Assembly (NCBI GenBank): GCA_017557425.1
Contig: JAFYYU010000018.1
Span: 1 to 64,000 of the forward strand
DNA length: 64,000 nucleotides
Direction of reading: 5' to 3'
DNA from: Muribaculaceae bacterium
Lineage (GTDB): Bacteria > Bacteroidota > Bacteroidia > Bacteroidales > Muribaculaceae
Made by a program: the position numbers and the translations under genes. Shown one piece after another: positions 45,006 through 53,690 of the stretch (the first letter of the stretch is position 1; the number at the start of each line of letters is the position of its first letter). The notes under the pieces were generated by a model. That model was not told the DNA's origin and searched no databases. It was given only the letters and a program-made list of their open reading frames with translations.

Positions 45006-45557
45006 ATGGCTAAAAAATGGATCTGCACCGTGTGCGGTTACGTGCACGAGGGTGATACCCCCCCTGAGAAATGTCCGCAGTGTAAACAACCCGCCGAGAA
45101 GTTCAAGGAACTCAAGGAGGACGATGAAGTAACCTATGCCGCCGAGCACGTTATCGGCGTTGCCAAGGGCGTTGACCCCGAAATTCTTGCTGGCCTGAAG
45201 GCACACTTCGAGGGCGAATGCTCTGAGGTGGGCATGTATCTGGCTATGTCACGCCAGGCCGACCGTGAAGGCTATCCCGAGGTAGCCGAAGCCTTCAAGC
45301 GCTACGCCTTTGAGGAGGCCGAGCATGCCGCCAAGTTCGCTGAGCTGCTGGGCGAGGTAGTTTGGGACACCAAGACCAACCTCGAGAAGCGCATGGCCGC
45401 CGAGGCCGGTGCCTGTGAGCACAAGACCCGCATCGCCAAGCTCGCCAAGGCCCAGAACCTCGACGCCATCCACGACACCGTTCATGAGATGGCACGCGAC
45501 GAGGCCCGCCACGGCCAGGGCTTCACCGGCCTGTACAACCGCTTCTTCAAGAAATAA
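45006..45557 (+). CDS. rbr: Rubrerythrin with N-terminal rubredoxin domain
   Basis: Rubrerythrin reduces hydrogen peroxide in anaerobes. In this 183-aa protein the rubredoxin-like domain ([10 protein letters not shown] and CPQCKQP, residues 5-30) comes first. The ferritin-like diiron four-helix domain follows, with the ExxH-type ligands in [33 protein letters not shown] and [15 protein letters not shown]. Classical rubrerythrin carries the domains in the opposite order, so this is the reverse form. It shares the upstream promoter with the mini-rubredoxin. An unusual nested hairpin follows the stop. Confidence 0.92.
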   Translation: MAKKWICTVCGYVHEGDTPPEKCPQCKQPAEKFKELKEDDEVTYAAEHVIGVAKGVDPEILAGLKAHFEGECSEVGMYLAMSRQADREGYPEVAEAFKRYAFEEAEHAAKFAELLGEVVWDTKTNLEKRMAAEAGACEHKTRIAKLAKAQNLDAIHDTVHEMARDEARHGQGFTGLYNRFFKK

Positions 45558-45561
45558 GCGG

Positions 45562-45645
45562 GTACTTCCAGCGGGAATCGAACCCACAAAGAAATCGCCC
45601 GGGCATAGCGCCTAGGCGATTTCTTCATTGTACTCCCGCTGGGAA
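45562..45645. repeat. Nested hairpin built from tRNA 3'-end-like sequence, left att-like repeat
   Basis: Outer arms CCAGCGGGA (45568-45576) and TCCCGCTGG (45634-45642) enclose perfect 11-bp arms AAGAAATCGCC (45589-45599) and GGCGATTTCTT (45615-45625). Bases 45562-45586 resemble the last 25 bases of tRNA-Arg at 47237 (same T-arm, changed acceptor). Bases 45627-45645 repeat 47233-47251 exactly (19 bp). It may also terminate rubrerythrin transcription. Confidence 0.65.
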
Positions 45646-45745
45646 ATGATAGAATTTCCTGTTATTTCTGTTGATTTCAGAATAATGACTGAAATTCAAT
45701 GGATGAAAATATGAGTAGCATATTATTCCACTCTCGCATCTTTCT

Positions 45746-45825
45746 ACTGAAAACTTTTTGGTTTTTTTAAAAAACTTTTCAGTACGAATGAAAAGTTTTC
45801 CTATCTTTGCAAAAACTTTTCAGTA
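45746..45825 (+). promoter_or_regulatory. Promoter and triple operator-like repeat of the 45850 ATPase gene
   Basis: The -7 box TATCTTTG lies at 45802-45809. An ACTGAAAA half-site (45746-45753) is inverted against TTTTCAGT (45776-45783). GAAAAGTTTTC (45790-45800) is a near-palindrome. A third TTTTCAGT copy follows the -7 box at about 45816-45823, over the expected transcription start. Confidence 0.6.
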
Positions 45826-45849
45826 TAATTCGTTAGTAAAGAACAGAAA

Positions 45850-47037
45850 ATGATTATCCGAGAGCATTATATAGAAAAGATACGCCCTTTCTACGACAGT
45901 GATCTTATCAAGATTATCACTGGGGTACGCAGGTGCGGCAAATCAGTTATCAAAGACCAGATAGAACAAGAGCTTCGTGAACAAGGGAAACGTACACTTT
46001 CACTTGATTTTGAGAGACTTTCGGTGAGCTCTCAAATACGAACCGCCGAAGAACTGGAGGCGTTTGTGTTGTCTCATTTATCGTCCGAGAAGACCTACGT
46101 ATTTCTTGATGAGATCCAGTTGGTAGAAAATTGGAACCTGGCATGCCGTTCGTTGCGTCTCGAAAACCTGTCACTGTTTATTACCGGCAGCAATTCCAAG
46201 CTGCTATCCAAAGAACTCACAAAGGCATTCTCTGGAAGATATGTGTCTTTTAACATACGTCCATTCGTCTATAAGGAAATTTGTGAGTACGCCGCCGAGA
46301 CAGGGAACACGCGCTCAGTGACCGACTATCTGATTTATGGAGGTTTCCCAAAAACCATTGAGTTTCCTGATAAATCATCCATTCTTACTTATTTATATGA
46401 GCTGGACGAGCAGATTGTGCGCAATGATATCATCAATCGTTACCATGTCAGAAAAGTGGCACTCTTTGAGAGACTCATCAATTATGTCCTGTGTGCCAAC
46501 AGCAGGATATTCAGTGCCCATTCGGTGATGAAATATCTTAAAGGGCAAGGAATGCAAGCATCTGTCAACACAATCATGAAATACTTGAGCTATCTGGAGG
46601 AGGCTTATATCATCCGCTCTATTCCTCAGTACATGACAAAGGCAAAAAGGGAACTCATGTTTTTTTCCAAAGTGTATGACGAGGATGTCGCGTTTAACAC
46701 AATACGACAACCTGAAAACCGATATGACCTGACACACAATCTTGAGAATGTAGTGTATAACGAATTGGTTTTTATGGGTTATAACCTGTCAGTGTTCAGA
46801 AAAGACTCGCAGGAAATAGATTTCTATGCCACAAAGAACGGCAAGAGCTATCTTGTGCAGGTAGCCTACTCCATTGCCGATGATGAGACTTACAATAGGG
46901 AGTTTGCGTTATTCAACAAACTGGATCAATCCATGCGGAAAATCATTATTACCAATGATGACATTGATTACTCCACAAGCACCGTGCAACATATTATGCT
47001 TAAAGATTTCTTGAATATGAACGATTTGGAGGGTTAG
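45850..47037 (+). CDS. AAA ATPase of the DUF4143 family, orphan
   Basis: The 395-aa protein has Walker A GVRRCGKS (25-32), Walker B TYVFLDEIQ (82-90), a sensor-like LFITGSNSKLLSKEL, and the family's FSGRYVSFNIRPFVYKEIC segment. The DUF4143-type C-terminal part ends with QEIDFYATKNGKSYLVQVAY, which resembles a PD-(D/E)XK core (Glu-Ile-Asp, then Val-Gln-Val in place of ExK). These genes are scattered and mobile in Bacteroidetes and have no settled function. The gene is AT-rich, has its own promoter with three operator-like half-sites, and lies alone between two 19-bp direct repeats, one of which is the end of tRNA-Arg. Confidence 0.8.
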   Translation: MIIREHYIEKIRPFYDSDLIKIITGVRRCGKSVIKDQIEQELREQGKRTLSLDFERLSVSSQIRTAEELEAFVLSHLSSEKTYVFLDEIQLVENWNLACRSLRLENLSLFITGSNSKLLSKELTKAFSGRYVSFNIRPFVYKEICEYAAETGNTRSVTDYLIYGGFPKTIEFPDKSSILTYLYELDEQIVRNDIINRYHVRKVALFERLINYVLCANSRIFSAHSVMKYLKGQGMQASVNTIMKYLSYLEEAYIIRSIPQYMTKAKRELMFFSKVYDEDVAFNTIRQPENRYDLTHNLENVVYNELVFMGYNLSVFRKDSQEIDFYATKNGKSYLVQVAYSIADDETYNREFALFNKLDQSMRKIIITNDDIDYSTSTVQHIMLKDFLNMNDLEG

Positions 47038-47232
47038 ACAAAATGCAGAGCAATACGTCATCGTTTCACAAAACACGCTAGCAATGATCATCTCCCTTTA
47101 TGAGTGGGATTAAGCACTTTTTAAGGCTGGAAAACTGGTTGAAAGTGACCTGAAAGTACATTATCATTATTACCAGTAGAAAATTCAAAGACACTGCAAA
47201 TCAATGACTTGCAGTGTCTTTATTGTTGTTGG

Positions 47233-47251
47233 ATTGTACTCCCGCTGGGAA
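47233..47251. repeat. Right copy of the 19-bp att-like direct repeat
   Basis: ATTGTACTCCCGCTGGGAA is identical to 45627-45645, in the same orientation, 1,606 bases apart. Together they bracket the DUF4143 ATPase gene and nothing else. Confidence 0.7.
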
Positions 47252-47308
47252 TCGAACCCAAATCTAAGGTTTAGGAAACCTCCATTCTATCCATTGAACT
47301 ACAGGAGC
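47237..47308 (-). tRNA. tRNA-Arg (anticodon CCT)
   Basis: Acceptor GCTCCTG pairs with CGGGAGT (two G-T pairs), the anticodon loop TTCCTAA gives CCT, and the T-arm is TGGG-TTCGATT-CCCA. CCA is not encoded. The last 15 bases plus 4 flanking bases (47233-47251) recur exactly at 45627-45645, as expected of an integration site at a tRNA 3' end. Confidence 0.93.
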
Positions 47309-47316
47309 ATCAAAAC

Positions 47317-47349
47317 CGGTTGGCGAAGAATTGGCACTATCGCCAACCG
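47317..47349 (-). terminator. Terminator of secDF
   Basis: Perfect 10-bp arms CGGTTGGCGA and TCGCCAACCG with a 13-base loop. On the minus strand a GTTTTG run follows, then tRNA-Arg begins after a few bases. Confidence 0.75.
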
Positions 47350-47370
47350 ATTATTATAAACTTTCAGGAA

Positions 47371-50355
47371 TTACTTCCTGGCGGTAGCAAGCTTAGCCTC
47401 CTTCTTGTCGCTGCGACGGGCAATCCAGTAAGCCACGGGCGAAGCGATGAACAGTGAGGAGCAGGTACCGATGATAACACCGAGGATCATCGCGAAGATG
47501 AAGCTACGGATCGACTCACCACCGAAGAACAGCATGATGAACAGCACGAGCAGGGTCGTGATAGAGGTCATCATGGTTCGTGACAGGGTGCTGCACAGGG
47601 CCTTGTTGAAGGTCGTGTAGAGATCCTGCTTGGGATAGAGCTTGCGGTACTCACGCACACGGTCGAATACAACCACGGTATCGTTCACCTGATAACCGAT
47701 AACGGTCAGGATAGCGGCGATGAACGTCTGGTCGATCTCCATGGAGAAGGGCAGCATGCCGTGCAGGTTGTAGAAGCCGATTACCACAAACGAGGTGAAC
47801 GCTACGGCAGCCAGAGCGCCGATAGAGAACGCGATGTTGCGGAAGCGGAACAGGATGTACAGTGCCATAGCAAGCAGCGAGAACAGCACAGCCCAGATGG
47901 CCTGGCGGGTCATGTCGCTAGCGATGCTCGGGCCGACGGTCTCACTCGATACAACGCCGACGTCCTCGTTAGACATGCTGAAGTCCTCCTTGGTCATCGA
48001 ACCGAGGTCACTCTTCAAGCCTTCATAGAGCTTGCCCATGATCTCGTCGTCAACGCCCTCGTTGGTGTCGTTGATCTTGTAGTTAGTCGAAACGCGCACC
48101 TTGGTATCGTTGTCGATGGTAATCACCGAAGTAGTAGCACCGGGGAACTGGTTCTCGAGCTGAGCCTCCAGCGCCTGGGTCTTCACGGGATGGTCAAATT
48201 GAACAACGAAGTTGCGGCCACCCGAGAAGTCGATACCACGCTGCAAGCCACGCAGGCCGAACAGAGCGCCCATGATCACGATGAGAGCCAGAGCGATGTA
48301 AGCGGTCTTCTTGGCAGCGCCCATGAAGTCGAAGTTGACGTTCTCCATCAGGTGACGGGTCAGGCTGGTGTTGAAGGTCATCTTGTCGAAGGTGCCCTTG
48401 TTCACGAAGTGCTCCATCACGAGGCGGGTTGCAAACACTGCAGTAAAGAACGAGCAGCAAATACCGATTACCAGGGTAACGGCAAAACCGCGGATAGGAC
48501 CAGAACCGAGCAGAATCAGGATGATACCGGTGATGATGGTGGTCAAGTTGGAGTCGAAGATGGCCGAGAACGCATTCTTGTAACCATCGCTGACGGCAGC
48601 CTTGAGACCCTTACCAGCACGCAATTCCTCCTTACAACGCTCGAATATCAGCACGTTGGCGTCCACCGCCATACCCAGCGTCAGTACGATACCGGCGATA
48701 CCGGGCAGGGTGAGCACGCTCTGGAACGATGCCAGAATACCAATGGTGAAGAACAGGTTGAGCAAAAGACCCAAATTGGCAATCATACCAGCCTGCCAGC
48801 CATAGGTGGCAATCATAAAGAGTGCCAACAGAATGAGAGCGATAGCAAACGAGATGACACCCTTGCGGATGGATTCCTTACCCAGCGACGGGCCGATCAC
48901 ACTTTCACTGGCCACATTGACACGTGCCACCATCTTACCTGACTCGAGCACGTTAGCAAGGTCACCAGCCTCCTCCACGGTGAAGCGACCGCTGATCTGC
49001 GAGCGACCACCGTCGATCTGGCTGTTCACATTGGGGAATGAGTAAACCTGATCGTCGAGGACGATGGCGATGGCCTTACCGATGTTCTGACCGGTGATGC
49101 GGCTCCACTGACGTGCGCCCTCATCGTTCATGGTCATCGATACGACCTGGCCCTGCAGGTTGTCAAACTCGCTGGTAGCACGGGTAACGACGTCACCGTT
49201 CAGGACGGGCTGGCCGTTAACAGTGCGCAAGGCGATCAACTGGAATACCTCGTGGCCACCCTGCATCTTCTCGGGCTTAACAGTCCAAGCGAGCTTCAGG
49301 TCGGCGGGGAGGATCGTCTTGGCGATGGGCGAGTTGATGATAGCGTTGACAGCAGCGGTGTCACCAACGGCAACATAGCCCAAAACGGGGGTTCCGGGCT
49401 GTGCGCTGATCAGAGGCTCAAAGCCCATGAGCTGAGCCAGAGTCAGGTCAGCCTCCTTAGCGGCGGGAGCCTTCTCGGCAGCCTTAGCGGCGCTGTCGGC
49501 GGCAGCCTTGACCTCGGCGGTAGCGGTGGTGTCGGCAGCCTCAGCCTCAGCAACAGTCTTGTTGGCCTTAGCCTGGTCGCTCAACTGACGCAGTGAGCTA
49601 GCAACATCGGCGAGAGTATAGGTCTCGTAGAATTCCAGGTTAGCGGCACCCTGCAATAGCTTACGCACGCGCTCGGGTTCTTTTACACCTGGGAGCTCAA
49701 GCAGGATGCGGCCAGTGCTCTGCAGCTTCTGGATATTGGGTTGAACCACACCGAAGCGGTCGATACGGTTGCGCAACACCTTGTAGGAGTTGTCCACCAT
49801 AGCGTTGACCTCGTCGTTGAGGATGCTCTGGACCTCACCGTCGGTAGCGTTGGGCTTCTCCTTCACGCGCTCGATGTTGCGGAAGATCTGCGCCAAGCTG
49901 CCCTCGGGAGCCAGCTTCTTGTACTCCTTGCAGAAGGAGCCCACGAAGTCGTCCTGCGCGGTCTGGTTGTTGGCAACGTTGTCGATGGCCTGGTTAAACT
50001 TCTTGTCGGGATTGTTGTTCGCAAGGGCGCGCAAGATGTCGGGCACCGAAATCTGCAGTGTCACGTTCATACCACCCTTCAAGTCAAGGCCGAGGCCCAA
50101 CTCTTTTTCACGAACCTGCTGGAAGGTGTAATAACCAAGATACACCTTCTTGTTAGCGAGGGAGTCCAGACACTCATTGAGCGCTGTCTTGTACTTATCG
50201 TTGCTGGTGTCGGCACTCGTGATGCCAGCAGCAGCGAGAGCCTTCTTCTCGGCCACGTTCTGGTAGTGATTGCTCACAAACGTGAACGAGAGATAGAAGG
50301 CGCAAATCAATAACAGTGCAATGGTAAGGACTCGAATAAAACCTTTAGTTTGCAT
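47371..50355 (-). CDS. secDF: Protein translocase subunits SecD and SecF, fused
   Basis: SecDF uses the proton gradient to complete protein export through SecYEG. The 994-aa protein joins SecD (first helix near residue 8, large periplasmic domain with GLDLKGGMNVTLQ, helices with GMAVDANVLIFERCKEE) to SecF (GIDFSGGRNFVVQF, helices with GYQVNDTVVVFDRVREYRKL). The fusion order and length are typical of Bacteroidetes. The SecD periplasmic part carries an Ala-rich, low-complexity insertion (about residues 265-300, AAADSAAKAAEKAPAAKEA). It has its own promoter and terminator. Confidence 0.96.
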   Translation of the reverse strand: MQTKGFIRVLTIALLLICAFYLSFTFVSNHYQNVAEKKALAAAGITSADTSNDKYKTALNECLDSLANKKVYLGYYTFQQVREKELGLGLDLKGGMNVTLQISVPDILRALANNNPDKKFNQAIDNVANNQTAQDDFVGSFCKEYKKLAPEGSLAQIFRNIERVKEKPNATDGEVQSILNDEVNAMVDNSYKVLRNRIDRFGVVQPNIQKLQSTGRILLELPGVKEPERVRKLLQGAANLEFYETYTLADVASSLRQLSDQAKANKTVAEAEAADTTATAEVKAAADSAAKAAEKAPAAKEADLTLAQLMGFEPLISAQPGTPVLGYVAVGDTAAVNAIINSPIAKTILPADLKLAWTVKPEKMQGGHEVFQLIALRTVNGQPVLNGDVVTRATSEFDNLQGQVVSMTMNDEGARQWSRITGQNIGKAIAIVLDDQVYSFPNVNSQIDGGRSQISGRFTVEEAGDLANVLESGKMVARVNVASESVIGPSLGKESIRKGVISFAIALILLALFMIATYGWQAGMIANLGLLLNLFFTIGILASFQSVLTLPGIAGIVLTLGMAVDANVLIFERCKEELRAGKGLKAAVSDGYKNAFSAIFDSNLTTIITGIILILLGSGPIRGFAVTLVIGICCSFFTAVFATRLVMEHFVNKGTFDKMTFNTSLTRHLMENVNFDFMGAAKKTAYIALALIVIMGALFGLRGLQRGIDFSGGRNFVVQFDHPVKTQALEAQLENQFPGATTSVITIDNDTKVRVSTNYKINDTNEGVDDEIMGKLYEGLKSDLGSMTKEDFSMSNEDVGVVSSETVGPSIASDMTRQAIWAVLFSLLAMALYILFRFRNIAFSIGALAAVAFTSFVVIGFYNLHGMLPFSMEIDQTFIAAILTVIGYQVNDTVVVFDRVREYRKLYPKQDLYTTFNKALCSTLSRTMMTSITTLLVLFIMLFFGGESIRSFIFAMILGVIIGTCSSLFIASPVAYWIARRSDKKEAKLATARK

Positions 50356-50418
50356 TTGATTTGTTAATTATTTAATTAAATTTTGTTAAATTTCGCTTCA
50401 AACGTCTTTTTCAGCCTG

Positions 50419-50426
50419 CAAATATA
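50419..50426 (-). promoter_or_regulatory. Promoter of secDF (-7 TATATTTG)
   Basis: The minus strand reads TATATTTG, 63 bases before the secDF start. Confidence 0.6.
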
Positions 50427-50490
50427 CATCATTTTCTTAACGTGGGCATAAAAAAACCAAGTTTTTGCTTTTCACCTCACAATATTTAAA

Positions 50491-50548
50491 GGAAAAATGG
50501 CGCTTTCGCACCATTTTTCCAGTCATTTAGCGCGTTATTTGCGCTATT
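50491..50548. terminator. Two adjacent hairpins between the AKR gene end and the secDF promoter
   Basis: Perfect 10-bp arms GGAAAAATGG (50491-50500) and CCATTTTTCC (50511-50520) continue inward with GC/GC pairs. A second smaller stem AGCGC/GCGCT lies at about 50529-50547. They probably end transcripts coming from 50670. The rest of 50356-50669 holds no gene. Confidence 0.5.
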
Positions 50549-50669
50549 ATGGGTATCCAAAGCCATTTCTTGACATGACACTTTTACGAGCGGAATAGTT
50601 GTTGTACAAGCTGTCGCTTGCATTACGGGACGCGCGGGATGCGGGGGTGCAGTGGTAATATACTTCAGG

Positions 50670-52121
50670 TTAGGCTTCGAGGCCGCGGTCGATGTTGCGT
50701 TTTAGGGCCTCGACGTAGTTGTTGATGCGTTCCATTTCGCGTGGGATCTGGATGCGCTGGGGGCAATGTCTCACGCAATGGCCACAGCCGATGCAGTGGT
50801 CGGCCTGGCGCAGTTTGGGCACGCTGCGGTCATAGCCGATGAGGAAGGCACGGCGCGCGCGGGCATAGTCGGGGTCGTTGCGGTCGCGGGAGAGGTTGCC
50901 CTCGGCGATGCACTTGTTGTAGTGGGTGAGAACACCGGGGATGTCGATACCGTAGGGGCAGGGCATGCAGTACTTGCAGTCGTTGCAAGGGATGGTGTTG
51001 TAGCTCACCAGCTCCTCGGCGATGCCATAGAGGAACTCTTTTTCGTCATCGTTGAGTTCCTCGAGCGGACAATAGGTGCACAGGTTCTCCTTGAGATGCT
51101 CCATGTAGGTCATGCCACTGAGGACGGTGAGCACGCGGGGGAACGAACCGACAAAGCGGAAGGCCCACGAGGCGAGGGTGCGCTCGGGGTCACGTACCAG
51201 GATTTTGCGTGCCAGGGGCTGGGGCAGCGAGGCCAGTCGTCCGCCCAGCAGCGGCTCCATGATGACGGCAGGAATGGCGCGCTTGTCGAGTTCGGCATAC
51301 AGGTACTCGGCGTTGGTGTTATCCTCCTCGAAGGCCTTGGCGTGTTTCCAGTCCACGTAGTTCATCTCGATCTGGACAAAGTCCCATTTGTATTTGTCGT
51401 GGTTGGCCAGCAAGTGGTCAAACACGGCGATGTCGCCGTGATAGGAAAAGCCCAGATTGCGGATAATGCCTTTCTCGCGCTGCTCCAGCAGGTAGTCGAG
51501 GATGCCGTTGTTGATGTAACGGGCCTCAAAGACCTCCATCGCCGTCATTTCATCGTTGCTGCCGCCAACGGAGTGCAACAACAGATAGTCGATGTAATCG
51601 ACCTGGAGCTCCTTAAGAGAGTTCTGGAACATCTCGATGCTGGCCTCACGTGACCAGGTTTCGGGGGCGAAGTTGGAGAGCTTGGTGGCGATGAAATACT
51701 CGTCGCGTTTGTGGCGGCTCAGCGCGATGCCCGTGGCATGCTCGCTCTGGCCCTTGCAATAGGCAGGCGAGGTGTCGAAATAGTTGACGCCGTGCTCGAT
51801 GGCGTAGTCGATCTGCTGATTGATCATCTCCTGGTCGATTTCAGCGTCATTGTCGCGGCCGAAGGGCTGACCGTTGGTGGCAGGCAGGCGCATCATGCCG
51901 TAGCCAAGGATGGAAACTTTCTCTTTGGTCTTGGGATTCTCGCGGTAGATCATCTTGCCTACCGGGGGCTCTTGTGCGGCAGGCTTGGCTCCATCACCAC
52001 TGGCGCAGCTCACGATGACCGGCGCTGCAGCCGTTGCCGTCCCCAATCCGAGGGCTTTAAGGAAAGTGCGGCGACTCAACGTTTTACCGCCATTGTTGTC
52101 GTTATGATGTTTCTCGTTCAT
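50670..52121 (-). CDS. Tat-exported aldo/keto reductase with 4Fe-4S domain
   Basis: The 483-aa protein begins with a twin-arginine signal (SRRTFLKALGLGTATAAAP, followed by VIVSCASGDG, possibly a lipobox). The aldo/keto reductase barrel shows GYGMMRLPAT, NYFDTSPAYCKGQSEHATG, DYIDYLLLHSVGGS and NLGFSYHGD. Two ferredoxin-type clusters follow at the C-terminus (CNDCKYCMPCPYG and CIGCGHCVRHCP). It would fold in the cytoplasm with its cofactors and then be exported. Substrate unknown. The polyferredoxin membrane protein just upstream in the same operon is the likely electron partner. A shorter cytoplasmic paralogue is encoded at 28990-30102. Confidence 0.85.
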   Translation of the reverse strand: MNEKHHNDNNGGKTLSRRTFLKALGLGTATAAAPVIVSCASGDGAKPAAQEPPVGKMIYRENPKTKEKVSILGYGMMRLPATNGQPFGRDNDAEIDQEMINQQIDYAIEHGVNYFDTSPAYCKGQSEHATGIALSRHKRDEYFIATKLSNFAPETWSREASIEMFQNSLKELQVDYIDYLLLHSVGGSNDEMTAMEVFEARYINNGILDYLLEQREKGIIRNLGFSYHGDIAVFDHLLANHDKYKWDFVQIEMNYVDWKHAKAFEEDNTNAEYLYAELDKRAIPAVIMEPLLGGRLASLPQPLARKILVRDPERTLASWAFRFVGSFPRVLTVLSGMTYMEHLKENLCTYCPLEELNDDEKEFLYGIAEELVSYNTIPCNDCKYCMPCPYGIDIPGVLTHYNKCIAEGNLSRDRNDPDYARARRAFLIGYDRSVPKLRQADHCIGCGHCVRHCPQRIQIPREMERINNYVEALKRNIDRGLEA

Positions 52122-52130
52122 AATTGTTGG

Positions 52131-52151
52131 GATTTAGACTTTAGACCTTAG
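52131..52151 (-). repeat. Stop-bearing heptad repeat, 3 units
   Basis: Plus strand GATTTAG, ACTTTAG and ACCTTAG fill most of the short gap between the polyferredoxin gene (stop at 52157) and the Tat aldo/keto reductase start (52121). Confidence 0.7.
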
Positions 52152-52156
52152 TTGGG

Positions 52157-53644
52157 TTAAATCTCGCTGTGGGCTTCGTGTCCCTCGACATAGATGGCGC
52201 TGAAAGGCCTGGACGGGCACACATACTCGCAGGTGCCGCATCCGATACACATGGCCGTGTTCACGGCAGGAACCATGGGCGAGGCTTCATCGTCGGGGTT
52301 ACTGGGCACCATCATGATGGCGCCAGTGGGACAATGACGGGCACAGTTGCCGCATGAAACGCCGTTGCTGAGGATAAGGCAGTTTTCCTTGACCCAAACG
52401 GCATGACCGATGATGGTCGAGGATTTCCGGGCTACAGTGATGGGCTTGATAGCGCCCGTGGGGCAGACGGTGGAGCACTCGACGCACTCGGGGCGGCAGG
52501 CTCCGCGCTCAAAACTCAACTCGGGCTGCATGAGGCGCAAGGGGTCGGAAGAGGGGCGCAACACGCCGTTGGGGCACTTGGCCACACACAACTGGCAGGC
52601 GGTGCAGTGCTGGGCAAAATGCTTGGCAGTCGCCGAGCCCGGAGGCGTGACAGGTGTGGAGCGCTTGGCTGGCACTTTATCTTGGATGACAGCAAGACCG
52701 CCGTCCACCTTTTTAGATGCCTGTGCCAAAGCGATGTCGGCACCCACGATGGCCGTTCCCACGAGGAAGGCGCGGCGGGCGTTGTCGGTCTTCTCGCCAC
52801 CCTCGTCCTTAACGGGTTGGGCCACGGCCTTGGGGTGGCCGTAGTGCAACGCGTCGAATTTGCATTTCTCCAGACAGTTGCCGCAGGTCACACAGCGGCT
52901 GTAGTCCACCTTGTGCGTCGTGAAGTCGATACACGATGCCTTGCAGTTCTTGGTACACAGGCTGCACGACTTGCACTTGTCGACATCAAAATACACCTTG
53001 AACCATGAGAACCTGGCCAACTGGGCCAGAATGGTACCCACGGGGCAAATGGTGTTGCAATAGGTGCGTCCACCACGCCATGCCAGCACAACGATGATAA
53101 TGAACGTCGCCAGTGCGATGAGGAAGGTGGGCAGACTCTTGATCCACACGTCAACGCCGTAGATGGCGTAACTGTCCATACGCTCGGCAATCGAGGCCAG
53201 CAGGTTGTTGCCCCACTGATAAATGGGCAGCAGCAAGTTGGTCACCATGCGGCCGTAGCTGCTATAGGGTGCCAACAGGGCCACCAGCGAATGCACGCCT
53301 GCGACAAAGGCCACGATGAACAGTGCCAGCACGCCATAACGCAGCCAGCGTTTCTCGGGGCTGGCGGTAAAACGGTTCTTCTTGCGCTTGCCGTGAATCC
53401 ACGAGACGATATCCTGGAAGATACCCAGAGGGCAGATGACGGAGCAGTAGATGCGGCCAAAAACGAGGGTGAGCAGCACCAGCGCCACGATAACGACGAC
53501 ATTGAGCGCCAGCAACGCGGGCAGGAACTGGATGCGCGCCGTCCATCCCAAGTAGTGGTGCAGCACGCCGCTAACATCAAGAAACAGCAGCGTGACCAAG
53601 ACCATCATGATGGCGGCCAGCGTAATGCGGATTTTCCTTAACAT
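52157..53644 (-). CDS. Membrane polyferredoxin (NapH/4Fe-4S type)
   Basis: The 495-aa protein begins with four to five membrane helices in a NapH-like arrangement, with the paired motif CSVICPLGIFQD and CNTICPVGTILAQ. Several 4Fe-4S motifs follow: CKSCSLCTKNCKASC, CVTCGNCLEKC, then CTACQLCVAKCP, CVECSTVCP, CGNCARHCP and CIGCGTCEYVCP. A short Tat-like segment (ARRAFLVGTAIVGADIALA) sits in the middle. It should carry electrons across or along the membrane, probably to the Tat-exported reductase encoded 35 bases downstream. It has its own promoter. Confidence 0.87.
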   Translation of the reverse strand: MLRKIRITLAAIMMVLVTLLFLDVSGVLHHYLGWTARIQFLPALLALNVVVIVALVLLTLVFGRIYCSVICPLGIFQDIVSWIHGKRKKNRFTASPEKRWLRYGVLALFIVAFVAGVHSLVALLAPYSSYGRMVTNLLLPIYQWGNNLLASIAERMDSYAIYGVDVWIKSLPTFLIALATFIIIVVLAWRGGRTYCNTICPVGTILAQLARFSWFKVYFDVDKCKSCSLCTKNCKASCIDFTTHKVDYSRCVTCGNCLEKCKFDALHYGHPKAVAQPVKDEGGEKTDNARRAFLVGTAIVGADIALAQASKKVDGGLAVIQDKVPAKRSTPVTPPGSATAKHFAQHCTACQLCVAKCPNGVLRPSSDPLRLMQPELSFERGACRPECVECSTVCPTGAIKPITVARKSSTIIGHAVWVKENCLILSNGVSCGNCARHCPTGAIMMVPSNPDDEASPMVPAVNTAMCIGCGTCEYVCPSRPFSAIYVEGHEAHSEI

Positions 53645-53682
53645 ATTGATATAGAATATGAATGATTATTAGTTGATTGGGG

Positions 53683-53690
53683 CAAAGATA
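53683..53690 (-). promoter_or_regulatory. Promoter of the polyferredoxin-AKR operon (-7 TATCTTTG)
   Basis: The minus strand reads TATCTTTG, 38 bases before the start at 53644. Confidence 0.7.

Noticed and set aside
45562-45645. A complete tRNA gene on the minus strand
   Set aside because: Only the T-arm and acceptor side are recognisable. The rest folds into an 11-bp stem with no D-arm or anticodon loop.
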